64,000 bases of DNA from Apoderus coryli. Its lineage: Eukaryota; Arthropoda; Insecta; Coleoptera; Attelabidae. Location of the stretch: positions 5,828,001-5,892,000 of the forward strand of contig OU452211.1 in NCBI GenBank assembly GCA_911728435.2. Reading direction: 5' to 3'. A model generated the notes under the pieces. It was not told the origin of the DNA. It was given only the letters and a program-made list of their open reading frames with translations, and ran no database searches. The position numbers were made by a program, and so were the translations under genes. How positions within the stretch are numbered: position 1 is the first letter of the stretch; every line of letters starts with the position of its first letter. Of the stretch, positions 12,001 through 23,876 are shown piece after piece.

Positions 12001-13015
12001 ACATCAATTGATATTGTTTATTCTTTATTTCAGGTCAACTAATCTAAATGTATGTTACAGGGTGTTTTCTAGGGACCACCAATAAAGGACAACAGCAACA
12101 GAGGACAGAACACACGAGGACATGGAAAAGGGATGGTTCCCGAGCCAAACAACAAATGAGGGAGAGTTTTAGTGGAGTTAAAGTCTACCAAACTACCCAG
12201 GGAAGTGGTAAGCAACCCCCTGGGTGTCTATCGAGATTTCTCTTCCTTGGCCAAAACAATAATATAACTAGTAGAAATAATTTTGTGGCATAGCGACAAC
12301 GACCCATGTCTCAGTCTGGTTTTCTACGCCAAGCTACACAATTATTTTTACTTCGTTGTGATGAAAGTTACAAAATAAAATAACATTTCTTAAGTAATAA
12401 TATTTAATAAATCGAAGATCAATAATAATTTTCTTTGTCTTGAGTAAACAGTAAATTATCTACAAGTATACAAATTTGATCCTTTATTCTTTTTTTACTA
12501 TATTATTAATAAATTGTAGTAATAATAACAATCGCATTTTTATTATAAATTGAAAAATATAAATTAAGAACTAGTGTCACAGACATATTTTTACAACTAA
12601 ACAGTATTTTGGCTGTTTTGTCATTCTTTCTAAAACAGTACGTATTATTATTATAGTAAGTAATTAAAGTATTAAATACATTAATTTCCTCTCTTAATCA
12701 AATCTAAATTAAAAGCTTTAAATTAGCTCAAGCTTTAATTATAATCTTTTGATTAATAAAACTGACAGTTTAACCTTAACCTAAGGACATACCGTTTAAA
12801 GTTTATGGCCCGACCGTTAAAAGACCCCCATGTTCAAATCAACCCCTAGTAATTATAATAATAATAATAATAAACGTATATTTCCAACAAATTTACAATA
12901 AATTCAATTACAGGAAATTGTTAATTAATTTTCATGTAGTAGTCCATTTTCACAATCAAGAAAATAATATTCAAATAAAAACTTTTTACTGACAACCCCA
13001 AAAACTTGTTTCGAC
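12001..13015. other. no gene seen
   Basis: Contains a terminus-like TACAGGGTGTTTTCTAGGG at 12056 and an AAT microsatellite at about 12855-12874. No gene or domain is visible. Confidence 0.5.
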
Positions 13016-13503
13016 AATGTGTCCACGGATAGAGTTTGGAAGAGGAAAAACTTTTTTATTTGTAGATTTAGAAGAAAAAGTCATTCTTTATAAAAACGTC
13101 TGCTTGTGTCCAAACTAGAATTTCAAATACCAAATTTACGATTACTATACAGGGTATATCAAAAATAACATTTTTAATGATTTTGTTTTTTTTTTAATTT
13201 TATGAAAATATTTTCAAAATCGTAATTTATTACACCAATTGTGCAAAAAACACTAATAAACTTTTTTCTCAAAGTGGTTAATTTCATAGCTACTATTAAA
13301 ATAATAAAATTAAAAAAAAAACAGGGAAATCAAAATCATTAAAAATTTTATTTTTGATATACCCTGTATAGTAATCGTAAATTTCGTACTCGAAATTGTA
13401 GTTTTGACACAAGCAGACGTTTTTATAAAGAATGACTTTTTATTCTAAATCTACAAATAAAAAAGTTTTTGCTCTTCCAAACTCTATCTGTGGACACATT
13501 GGA
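13016..13503. mobile_element. foldback (palindromic) element, complete copy
   Basis: Starts CAATGTGTCCACGGATAGAG and ends with the near-exact reverse complement (CTATCTGTGGACACATTG). The arms are about 180 bp (13016-13195 and 13310-13503) round an unpaired centre of about 110 bp. The arms contain an internal ACAGGGTATATC motif. There is no coding capacity. Confidence 0.88.
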
Positions 13504-13626
13504 AAGAGTTTGGAAGAAGAAAAACTTTTTTATTTGTAGATTTAGAAGAAAAAGTCATTCTGCTTGTGTCAAAACTACAAATTCAAATACCAAATTTACG
13601 ATTACTATACAGGGTATATCAAAAAT

Positions 13627-13886
13627 ATGTATGACCAATCTAAATACCATATAAGTTGTGTATGTTGATCCTAATTTATTGAAGCAAAGATTAATGTACA
13701 CAAATTAATCTTTGATTGAAGGATGGGCATTCTGGTGTTCGAATAGGTTTAGTTTTAGTTAGTAGTGTATCATTTATTGTATAAGTGCATAGTAATTTAA
13801 ATTTGTATTATTTGGTTTCATTTGTTAATTGTCTTGTAATTGGGCGTAAGCCTGTTAGGCAATAAAGGATTATTATTATTATTATA
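13627..13886 (+). mobile_element. LINE 3' UTR fragment
   Basis: A non-coding segment ending GTTAGGCAATAAAGGATTAT followed by an ATT microsatellite (13868-13884), like the ends of other LINEs in the window. Severely 5'-truncated insertion in the foldback element. Confidence 0.6.
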
Positions 13887-14084
13887 TTTTTCATGATTTT
13901 GAGTTTCTTGTTTTTTTAATTTTATTATTTTAAAAGTAGCTATGAAATTAACCAATTTGAGAAAAAGATTTATTAGTTGTTTTTGCACAATCGGTGTAAT
14001 AAATCACGGTTTTGCAAATATTTTCATAAAATTAGAAAAAACAAGAAAATCAAAATCATTAAAAATATTATTTTTGATATGCTG

Positions 14085-15085
14085 CGATAATGCCGATTTG
14101 CACGCGTTGTCTTGTTACTCAAGGGATCACTGTCTTAAGCTCAACCCGGATAAAACGGTAGCAGTTCTGTTCGGGGCAAAGCACGATAGACTGCGTTTTT
14201 TGGAAAGCCATCAGGACTCCATTACGATGGAGTCATCTACTATTCATTTTAAATCCTCGGTTAAGAGTCTTGGGCTCACCCTCGATGTGGACTTCAGATT
14301 TGGGAATCATATAACTCGATCAATTCAAATGGGTTTCATCAATTTAAAATTAATTTTCCAGCACCGCCATATATTGACTAGGTCACTGAAGGAAAAGCTC
14401 TGTGAGGCTATGGTATTATCGCACTTGAACTATTGCGCCGTCATATATTCGCCATGCCTCACTTATGTCATGAAAACGCGCATTCAAAAGCTACAGAATG
14501 CATGTTTACGCCTGATCTTCGGAATTAGAAGAACTGAAAGGATTAGCCATACTCTTCGACTAGTGGGTTGGTTAAACATGGAACAACGGAGATATCTCCA
14601 TACTGCCTGTCGGTTCTATAACGTACTGTGCGACAAATCTCCACCGTATCTATACGAGAAAATCCGTTTTAGAACGGATATACATAATATTAATATACGC
14701 CATAAAAACACGCTAACACCTCCGGCCCACTCCACCGAACTATTTGAGATCCTATTCTTATGCCATAACAAAGTGTATAAATGGACTGCCAGCTAAATTG
14801 AAATCGCTGTCTAAATCTCGCTTTAAAACATGCATGAGGGATATGTTGTTTAATGGTCAGCTCGGTTAGCTTCCGGTCCTTTGTATGCTGGTGCAGTGAC
14901 TCAGGCTCATGATTTTTCCTTTTTACTGATTTTGGTACATGTAGATGTATGGCGCTGGTTCAAGTGTGGTTTGTCTAAGCTTCGATCAAATTGTACTGAT
15001 AAATTGTTACTTCTTTTTTATGTTCTCTTGATATAAGCACCAATCTACCTATATTATATGCTATATTATGTTTTTCCTGCTGCTA
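14085..15085 (+). mobile_element. LINE reverse transcriptase C-terminal fragment
   Basis: The frame from about 14088 reads the end of a Jockey/CR1-group RT: HCLKLNPDKTVAVLFGAKHD, VKSLGLTLDVDFRFGNHI, LKEKLCEAMVLSHLNYCAVI, MKTRIQKLQNACLRLIFGIR, HKNTLTPPAHSTELFE. It shifts frame near 14790 and resumes as LPAKLKSLSKSRFKTCMRDM. The catalytic block is absent. The start of the long open frame (13942-14087) is foldback sequence, not LINE. Confidence 0.85.
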
Positions 15086-15108
15086 CAATCTATCCGTGGA
15101 CACATTGT

Positions 15109-15684
15109 AGTATATCATACAAATTTAGTTGATTAATTTGCAAGGATTTACTAAATTCAATAGAGGTTCTGATATTTACTAAAAATCGAAGGACCAATCA
15201 AACTGTCTAAAACCACAGTAGGTTTCTGCTCTGTGTTGCATGGTACACTTTTAAAATATTACTTTTGGTCAAGAACTGTCTTGATTTTAATTAAATAAGT
15301 CAATATTGGGAGGATTTCGGTAAATTTTTTATTCAATTCAATTTTGTTTCAAATAATTCAAATTACTTTCCTGTTTCCTCCTGTAAGTGAAAAATGTAAG
15401 AGCGTGGCAAATCAAGACCTAAGTATATTATTATTTAATTTTAAGGAAGTAGTCCATATTACTGTGGAATTGAAATGAATTTGGACACGACAGTCTTTTA
15501 TTCCCCAAATTTAATGTTTATACAGTAGACGACCCTCTTTAACGGTATGAGGCTATCAAATTCGGTTAAATAGTCACTTTTAGTGTATTTATTTGTTAAT
15601 TATATCAATTAAAGTGGAATAAGAATATTAGTAACATTAATTAATTATTAGTCTGTACATTCAAAACATAAAATTAAGCCCTTA
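15109..15684. other. no gene seen
   Basis: AT-rich, no supportable feature. Confidence 0.5.
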
Positions 15685-15966
15685 TACAGGGTGTCCAAGA
15701 TAAGAATGGGATAGCATTGAAATCTTGGAAACGTTACAATGTCGTTGAAATTAGAGAAAAATTCTACAATCTAAATACCTTTTAAATGGTGTATTCAAAA
15801 GCAGAGTAACTTTAGCAGTTTTCGAGAATTTTTGAAAAAACAATTTTTTGCAATTTTGGTTTTTATTTATTTCTGACGTTATTTTTACAGATATAAAAAA
15901 ATTAAAAGCACTTTTTGAGGAGAATAAGATAGCGTTTACAAATTTTCAGTACGACGTTTCGTGGTA
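15685..15966 (+). mobile_element. MITE, TACAGGGTGTCC end
   Basis: Begins ACAGGGTGTCCAAGATAAGA and carries a conserved body (CTTGGAAACG, AATGTCG, TTTTCGAGAATTTTTGAA). A diverged copy in opposite orientation spans about 22395-22705. The second terminus merges with the next MITE at 15967. Confidence 0.65.
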
Positions 15967-16101
15967 TATACAGGGTTATTCACGCCATACGACACGGAAT
16001 ATTGAGGCTAAACTATTTAATTTCCTTAAAGTTTTATCGATGGGTTCGATAAAAATGATTTATGGCTACATTTTAAAAATATTGTGAATCTATACAGGGT
16101 G
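15967..16101 (+). mobile_element. 135 bp MITE, full copy
   Basis: From TACAGGGTTATTCACGCCAT to CTATACAGGGTGTCTC. The same sequence occurs inverted at 58372-58507 in SF3A1 intron 9 and truncated at 7797-7882. No coding capacity. Confidence 0.8.
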
Positions 16102-16483
16102 TCTCAAATATAACAAATGAACCATAGTTGTTTTTTTTTAATGGAATGCCCTGTATATGAATATATTTTTAGATTCCCCGTTCAAAATAAACCTAACTTT
16201 CAATGAAAAAATTCACACCTATTCGTTTGTTCCTTTTAAGCCAGTCTGGGCTGATAATTATACCCACTCATCACTTGTTACGCCAAATATAAAAAACCCC
16301 CAATACTATATACGGGGTGTCCAATAATATAAGTTATATGAACGTAAAGTTTAATTCTAAATAACTTGTTGATTTCAAATGGAACACCCGGTATATGAGG
16401 TCAAAATTAGATGCGCAGAGTAATTGTCTGGCAAATATTATAATACTTTCCTATGGATAACTCTTGACGTTTTCGTGGAAAAT
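16102..16483. other. cluster of MITE termini
   Basis: Short non-coding segments bounded by AATGCCCTGTATATG (16148), TACGGGGTGTCCAATAAT (16310) and GGAACACCCGGTATATG (16382). These look like stacked MITE ends. No gene. Confidence 0.5.
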
Positions 16484-16499
16484 GCACATATTCATAATA

Positions 16500-17403
16500 T
16501 TAGGCGAATTTTTCAAATCTTTGTTTGTACCTACTTTGTCCAGCTGCTCCATCACACGCCCATATAAATAACATTTTCAGTGAAGAAATAGTATGATGTT
16601 CTCTTATGTGGTTTAAAACTTCGATTTGCACAGTAAGCAACCTGTTTATTGTGTGATCCACCAACGCTTGAAGCGGAATCTCAGCAGATATTTCGTCAAT
16701 GAAGATTCCAGGCGGATAACATCTTTTCTTTGCTTCTAGCAACTTATTATAGTTTGGATAAATATCCACATTGTGTTCTTTGTTATTTTGTTTTATAATA
16801 TTATACTGCTTTTTTGTCATTTTTGTGTCAACAAAAAGAGCGAGAGCTTCATCTGCAGACACTTTTTGTAGAGTTTTCGCTGCACCGTGAATCAAGATAC
16901 TTTGTTTTATATAAGTAGCTCTCTTGGGTGAGGTAGCAGAAACCTGCTTGACTATATCGGCTGTGTTTCTTTGACCTTGCTTCCACAAACTCATCCTGGT
17001 CAAGTAAGCTAATTCATCATGGTTGAACGACGTGACAAGATGCTGAACTCTTTTTCGTTTAACAGATTGGCTGCAACTAGCAAATGCTTTTGTGGGTCGG
17101 CCTTGCCTAGCACGTGTAGCAGGAAGTTCCATAAATGTTAATGTTCCATCCAGCCAAGCTTTGTTATTTGTTACAAACTGTCTTTCTTTTCGATGACACT
17201 TTCCATCTTTTCATTAACTGTGCACAAAAATTTCGCACCGCTTTTTTTATCACGCACTTATAGTGTATATCAAAGTTGTTATAATTACTATTTTCACAGA
17301 CGTAAGTCAAAACCGAGTGATTTTTAGATTGTGGAAGTGGTTCATTTTTCCATGTGTCGAACAAAACACGCCGAGTAAAACCAATCTCCAACGCTGAAAA
17401 CAA
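16500..17403 (-). pseudogene. unclassified transposase-like gene, frameshifted
   Basis: The main frame (17132-16500, 210 aa) contains ELPATRARQGRPTKAFASCS, MTKKQYNIIKQNNKEHNVDI, EAKKRCYPPGIFIDEISAEI and ends IWACDGAAGQSRYKQRFEKF. An upstream frame (17403-17164, 79 aa) joins after a one-base slip near 17190; the correct continuation would read CHRKERQFVTNNKAWLDGTL. The CDGxxGQSxYKQ stretch resembles the first catalytic aspartate region of a transposase and could be RAG1/Transib-like, but I cannot confirm the family. The 5' end is cut by the LINE at about 17400. A 35 bp piece of its 3' end recurs at 7883. Confidence 0.5.
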
Positions 17404-19110
17404 AGTCGTAACTAGTAAGACTGCAAGTTACTGCAGTTTCTTCCTCAATCCTGCCACCGAGTCAGAAGTTTATTCAACAATCTGTGGTTTGAAAAATTCG
17501 TCATTTTGTGATATTTATGGGTTGAACAGCTATATTGTTAAAAGCTGTGTGGACGTATTTGTTGCGCCACTCACTAACCTAATAAACTTATGTTTTTCGA
17601 AGGGTTGTTTTCCGAAGTGCTTTAAGATTGGAAAGGTAATCCCTTTGCTAAAGTCTGGTAATGCTGACAATTTGAATAATTATCGACCCATTACAATTAC
17701 TGTTATATTTTACTCTTGTTAAAGGCCCGACTCTCGGATTATCGAACAGTTCGATCTACTCTCTCCATGTCAGTTTGGTTTTAGGAGAAGGCGAACAACA
17801 ACCAGAGCGATCCTGAGTGTTGTGGGCGATGTAATTGCGTCTTTTGAGAATGGTAAACACTCTGTATTGACCACGACTGATTTGTCTAAGGCTTTTGACT
17901 GCATTTCCCATGATACCCTTCTGGAAAAGCTGTCTTTCTATGGAGTGAGGGGGATACCTTTGGGGTTGATTAAATCTTTGCTTTTTGAGAGACAGCAGCT
18001 GGTCGAGTTGAACGGTGAAACATCTTTTCTTAAAAGGGTGAGATATGGGGTGCCTCAGGGCTCTGTGCTTGGCGCATTACTTTTTATTATATACATTAAT
18101 GATATCTCCCATTATATGTCAGATATCTCACTTCCGTCCCTTTTTGCAGATGATGCCAGTTTTGTTTCGAGTAGTTCAAGTTTTGACAATCTGAACACTA
18201 TATCCCTTTCGATCTTCAATGCAGCCAAGAAATGGTTTGGTGCGAACGGGTTAAGGCTTAACGAGGACAAGTGCAATGTTCTGAAGCTGTCTTCTAATTT
18301 CTCCCATATCAGTGGTGACACTGTCAAAGTGCTTGGAGTCTATTTGGATGACAATCTTAACTGGTACTCTCACATCGAACACCTGAGTCGCAAGTTGTCC
18401 AGTGCTCTATTTTTGCTTAGACAGCTTGCGTGTTACTTAAATTTTCATGTCCTTAGAACGGCTTACTTTGGGGTTTTCCATTCACACTTGACTTACGCCA
18501 TCGTGCTTTGGGGTGGTTCTTCGCACGCCTTGAGAATTTTCAGATTGCAAAAGAGGGCGGTCAGAATACTGGTTGGCGTTGGGCCACTTGACCATTGCAA
18601 GCCGCATTTTGTAAACCACGGTATAATGTCATTGCCGTGTGTTTTTATCTATCATACCTTATTGGAGATCCATTCAATTCGGGATTCACTGCGGCCTCAC
18701 TCTAGTAATCATACCTACAGTACTCGGTCGGCTGATTTGTTGATCATTCCAAAATATAGACTAACAAAATCTAAAAATAGCTCTCTTAATTACAAATTTT
18801 ATAATAAGGTACCGAAGCAGATTCGGTCGTTTAACTACAAATTATTTAAAACTAAAATAAAGACATATTTGTTAAAGCACTGTTTTTACTCTGTCGATGA
18901 ATTTCTTGAGAGTGATTGGTTATAGAGTTCTTGATTCTTGTTGGCAATATTGCGTTGTTTTGTTGTGCAGTATTGTCCTAATTGTTGTATATTGTCGTAT
19001 ATATTATGTGATTTGTATTTGTGTTGTATTTGCAAGTATTGTATTTATATTGACCGACTGTATTTTTCGAATATTGTAATAAACTATCTATCTATCTATT
19101 TGAATGGAGC
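17400..19110 (+). mobile_element. long LINE fragment with near-intact reverse transcriptase
   Basis: One frame runs from about 17412 to 18925 with a single internal stop at 17720. It holds fingers (FPKCFKIGKVIPLLKSGNAD, NLNNYRPITI), [60 protein letters not shown], the catalytic FADDASFV (about 18147-18170), LNEDKCNVLKLSS, AYFGVFHSHLTYAIVLWGGS and the end HCFYSVDEFLESDWL. No RNase H follows. The 3' end is a CTAT microsatellite (19083-19100). Best preserved LINE of the window, yet lacking the endonuclease half. Jockey/CR1 group. Confidence 0.9.
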
Positions 19111-22100
19111 ACCCATACAAACCTTAATACATGCTTGAAATAATAAAGTCACAATCACTAGAAATCTGTATCAATCCGATACTTTTCCAGTCTAATAGAT
19201 GTAATGCATATTTAGTAAATTACAGTATTTGCATACATAGCTTTCATCTATAATTTTAATATGCAAATGAAAGCTTTGTAAATGTTTATATCGTAAAAAT
19301 TAAAGATACTAACCCATATTTACTTTACACACAAACCCTGGTATTTCAACACGGAAGCACTTCAAATTGTCAACTAACTGCCCGAAAATATTACGTACCG
19401 CTTGCAGAGACAGTAATACAAGTTCTAACCTGCGTTCGAGACGCGCGACAAGTAATTGGTCAAATTTCTGTATTAAGATTTATTAGTATGATCAAAGATT
19501 AATCTACACAATAGATAGTCAGCCCAATGCATTAAAATCAGAACATCTCTAAGTATGCCTGCCACTACGTGGCGTAGACTAGCGTGTAAAGCATAGAGCA
19601 GTATTGTCACAGCCAGAAACCGTTTTGTAGTTTATTAATATCAAAAACAAAACGCAACGTATAACAATTATTTAGATCATTTGCAACAGATATGCACCGG
19701 CAATGCTGTATTGTCAGAGAGAGAAATTGATGAAATTCTGTATTAATCTGGAGGGGATACGCAGGGAGGGTAGAAAAAAAAACAAGCGAATGTGGTGTGT
19801 GTCGTGCTGTTGCCAATTCGTCGGTAAAAGAAACACACAGGGTGATTTATTACAAGTACAGTATTGAAATAAAAGCCTAATCTCTATGAATTAAATTTAA
19901 TATAATAATATTTAATCCATGTCATACATGTTTCAAGACTAGACCAGTCCCATGATCAGTGGCGAACAATCGTTAAATGAAAAGCTTTTAGATAGAAACA
20001 TACTTTTGACTAAATATTTCACGTAGACAATGTGGCAAAGATGTAACAAGATTGTTGTAGATCTTATAATACCTATAATAAAAAAATTATCAGTGCTACC
20101 TATATTATATTAGGTATACCTATTATAATAGTATAGGTACTTAAATTTTACTTCTTTTTAATGTTTCTTCGGGTAAATAATAAGTTCGGTAGGAATAGGG
20201 CTTTGGGTATGAAACAAAAAAGATAGAAAATAGAAATTTGATATAGGGGTAGTTCTAAGCATTTACAAGTTTGTGACGTGTAGCGATTTTCGATGCCGCC
20301 CCCGGAGGTATACATGAGGGCGGCGCAATGCCGTTTTAAATATCTCGTTTCGCTTCCTTGGAAAATAAAAAATTATAACTGATAACTGAAACTTAGTACT
20401 TAATACGTGGGCGTAAGAGGTAAGCTCACTTCACAGGTCTCTATTAATGAAAGAAAGTTAACATTTTGAGCATCTGCGTAAAATTAAATGTATCCGTTTG
20501 GTGGGTAGTTTTGATTACAATAAGTCGGTGCCAAGCCCAAGCCCGAAACAAAATAAATCTATATTTACCTACTACCTATTTGGCTTGGTACCGACTATTA
20601 TGTGCATTGTTGTCTTTTGAATGATATTTGTATTTTGTTATTTTTCGTATTTTTTATTAGTTCTTTTGACAGCTCTGGTGTCATCAATACACCTGTATCC
20701 CGAATTGCACCAAATTGCGATGCTATTGAACAAGCATATAATCCTAAATATAATATTCTTTTTGAACTACCTGTATCTCGAAAACCAAGCCGTAGCGGAC
20801 CCATGTACATATGAAATTTGCATCTTAAAATTAGTCAAAGAATCACCCTTTAAAGTTTGTACAAGTACTTATGCAACACCCTGTATACATAGATACTTTG
20901 ATTTGCAATTTGCAAATCTGTCAAACTAGGTAATGCTGTTTTTTTTTATTTACTTTCAAATATGGTGTAATGTAATTGTAATCAAATTAAATGTTTGGGG
21001 ATGATATTTACGAGTTTTATTTTTTTATATAGAGAAACTGTTATTCAGTTTTTAAGGATCAATCTGAAGCAGACGATTGTACTTGTTAAAACATGAAAAA
21101 AGTTATTGTCGTGATACTTTTAACACCCTGTTGGTGGGTTTTTAAAGCTTTTTACGAAACGTGTTAACAATACAATCTACATAAATCGTTAGTTTTTTAA
21201 AGTTTTATGATCATTGCACAAAAACCAATATTAGGGAGACTGTAAGTTTTTTTTCAATTCGGCGTTGCAGAATTTGAACCTAATTGTGATAATTGTGTTA
21301 TTTTACTAGTATAGATATTTTTGAGTAAATTAATTCGGTTATAATCGATGAGTAGAATCTTTGGAGTAAAATACATTTCACAAAAACCCTGAACCATATT
21401 TCTCAATAGATTTAAATTTTCATTAAAAACAGATTAAAAATTCTAATTTTTTACATCTTGCATTTCGAAACCGTATTTTTTTAAATAATTATTGTCATGC
21501 TGGAAATTTCAAACCTTATTTACTTCAGCAACTTGTAAAAAGCACAGCCTTTTTAATATTAACATTTCTTAAAATCGATATTACGCGATAACGATGACTT
21601 TCTATCAATATCACAGAAGGATACATTTATTACGTATATAATTTGTTAGATTTTACATCTCCGAATTGAAACACACGCAAAAAATGTGCATAAAAAAGTT
21701 AGGGTAGCATTTCACGCCTGTATGCCCCTTTAATTTACCCGCCTCTGATATTTATTTTTTCATAATGTTAACGACAAGTTGAATCTGCTGTTTGAGTTTG
21801 ATCCTTAAAACTGAATCAGGTAATAACCGGAAGTCCTATCTATAACGCCAAATTTCGTTAATTTAAATATAACTTTTTGATGCATCCTTATATCCGAAAT
21901 TTAAAATTAAATGACTAAAATAATATTATTTTAGTCATTTAAAATTATTGTCTAAAACATTTAATAAACCAGCCCTGTATATTTATACTATTATAGTAAT
22001 TTCATTTATTTTCGTCCATACACATTAATCTTTGCGTAGATAGGTATACGTATACCATATAATTTTAAACAAAAACCACTGCTGCACAGTAGTACATATA

Positions 22101-22390
22101 TGATACCTATAATATAAAAACAAACTCCCACCTCGTAGGGGAAAGTATACTCGTCCTTGTCTAACATTGCCCATATGATTATTTTATTTCAACACAATAC
22201 ATATAACGCCATCTACAATTTCCATAATTTCCATGGTTGCATGTTTTTCTAATAGATGTAGCTCGTGTCGAGACAGTTTCAATTTTTGTTTTACTTCCCA
22301 TATACGCTGACTATCTATTGTGTAGATTAATCTTTGGTATGATAATTGGGAACTTTTTTGTACACTCAGTAACTATGTAGAAAATAGTTG
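19111..22390. other. long gene-free stretch
   Basis: No gene is supportable. A 33 bp segment (CAAAGATTAATCTACACAAT, continuing AGATAGTCAG) at about 19494 is repeated inverted at 22312. Terminus-like motifs sit at 19838 (ACAGGGTGATTTATTAC), 20876 (CACCCTGTATAC) and 21121 (AACACCCTGTTGG). A 36 bp perfect palindrome lies at 21907-21942. Open frames at 20598-20929 occur on both strands and show no domain. Confidence 0.5.
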
Positions 22391-22394
22391 GATA

Positions 22395-22708
22395 TTGAGG
22401 TTTTGATCGCTCAAATCGACAAAGCTGACGTACGTGCGTCGTAGTGAAAATTTGTAAACGCTATCTTATTATCCTCAAAAAGTAACCATGAGAAAGTCCT
22501 TCTCATTTTTTTATATTCGTAAAAATAATGTCAGATATAAATAAAAACTAAAATCGCAAAAAATCGTTTTTCAAAAACGGCTAAAGTTAGTTTAATTTTG
22601 AAAACACCATTTAAAAGGTGTTTAAAGTGTACAACTTTTCTCTCATTTAACCGACATTGTAACTCCTACCGTTTCCAAGATTCCATTCTTATCTTGGACA
22701 CAGTGAAT
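22395..22708 (-). mobile_element. MITE, inverted copy of the 15685 element
   Basis: Read on the minus strand it starts GTGTCCAAGATAAGAATGGA and follows the element at 15685-15966 through AATGTCGGTTAAATGAGAGA and the CGATTTTTTGCGATTTTAGT region. Diverged, non-coding. Confidence 0.65.
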
Positions 22709-23051
22709 AAGCAACAATTCTTTGTTTATGTTTAATATTCTTATTCTCATAAATCAATTTTGATTTGTTAATTTATTGTTAAAGATACATGTTTAATTAA
22801 CTTAATAGTAAAAGGAACTTGTGAATTCAGATTTTTAATATTTTTAAATTTGACTAAACCAAACACTGTCTAAATGCTCTCGTTAATAGCAATAATTTTT
22901 TTAAACATATTTCGTTGCATATTTACGTTTTTTTTTTTTGTATTTATATAATTATTTATAATTTTTTTTGTTTGCAAATTGATCACAATCGCAGTTCATT
23001 TATAGTGAACACTATGAAGCGTGGAATATAACAATACTTATTTTGTATTTA

Positions 23052-23649
23052 TACAGTGCGACCAAAATATAACATACCAAAAATTCTACAAAGTTTTCCC
23101 TAGGTTTTTATTTTTTTTTTTTTTGGGAAAGGCCACGTTTTCGCACGCGAGCCAGTACGCAAAACAATACTTTTCCGTACGTAGTGCGGCATTTTTTTCT
23201 ATAAATAAATAAACTGTTTGAGACTGTCAAAAACGCCGAACTACTTATGCATTTGTATATAATATATAAGTATAAGACTATTTATTTACGAATTGCTTGT
23301 TACATAAAGTAACAAGACAAATTGTGATTAAAGATTTTGGTGAATATACTTTTGTTTCTTTATTAACTCAGAAAAAATAGTGTTCCTAACTCGTGTGCAA
23401 AGTGACTTTTCCGCCAATCGCGTGCGGAAAATTATCGCTTTGCACACTTGTTAAATTACTTAATTTGGAAATATCAATATTGAGGAATGGATCAATGGTC
23501 GTTTAAATGAACTTTTTACATTAAAAAGCGACCCCTCAAAGTTAATATTATTTCGCAATTAAAATTACTTTGCAAAATTCTGCAAACAACATTCCTCTCT
23601 CTACATTTTTTAGTTATTTCTGAAAAATAATTGTTTTGGTCACACTGTA
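23052..23649. mobile_element. 598 bp non-autonomous DNA element
   Basis: Ends TACAGTGCGACCAAAATA (23052) and, inverted, TTGTTTTGGTCACACTGTA (23631-23649). It contains a strong hairpin at 23392-23450 (GTGTGCAAAGTGA pairing with TCGCTTTGCACAC) and a CTTGTTAC/GTAACAAG hairpin near 23300. No transposase is encoded. Confidence 0.7.
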
Positions 23650-23720
23650 TGTAATAAGCCTAACTTACTTTTCGCATTATATAGCACCCAGTCTAGAATA
23701 ATAATATATTAAGTATAAAA

Positions 23721-23876
23721 TACTGTCCATAAAAGTACCCATCTCAATTGTTTATCAATCAATCATTTCAAACGCATGTAAATTGTATTAAAAATTGACA
23801 ATAACTTTACATAACAATAAAACGTATTAATGAATTTTTGGATTTACATTGAGAAAAATACTTTTATGGACCAGTC
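23721..23876. mobile_element. 156 bp MITE
   Basis: Left end TACTGTCCATAAAAGTA and right end TACTTTTATGGACCAGT are inverted with one extra base. The size and TA-like ends suit a Tc1/mariner-type MITE. Confidence 0.7.

Larger units (their letters stand above)
13504..15108. mobile_element. second foldback copy, split by two LINE insertions
   Basis: Left arm 13504-13626 and centre 13887-14083 repeat the element at 13016-13503, with the centre in opposite orientation. A remnant of the far end (ATCTATCCGTGGACACATTG) is at 15089-15108. A LINE 3' end (13627-13886) and another LINE (14085-15085) interrupt it, and part of the right arm is lost. Confidence 0.75.

Noticed and set aside
13942..14087. N-terminal part of a 284-codon protein
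   Set aside because: This part is foldback sequence fused by chance to the LINE frame that begins near 14088.
15950..15962. Further hammerhead core (ACGAAACGTC, minus strand)
   Set aside because: No CTGANGA segment or stem II on the 5' side.
17354..17411. Start of the LINE frame at ATG 17354
   Set aside because: The first 19 or so codons come from the antisense of the transposase-like gene that the LINE interrupted; LINE similarity begins later.
20598..20929. Overlapping 70-102 codon frames on both strands
   Set aside because: No domain, low complexity, and a MITE-type terminus lies inside.
21907..21942. 36 bp perfect palindrome as a regulatory site
   Set aside because: It is AT-rich, isolated and has no gene nearby; listed only as a sequence feature.
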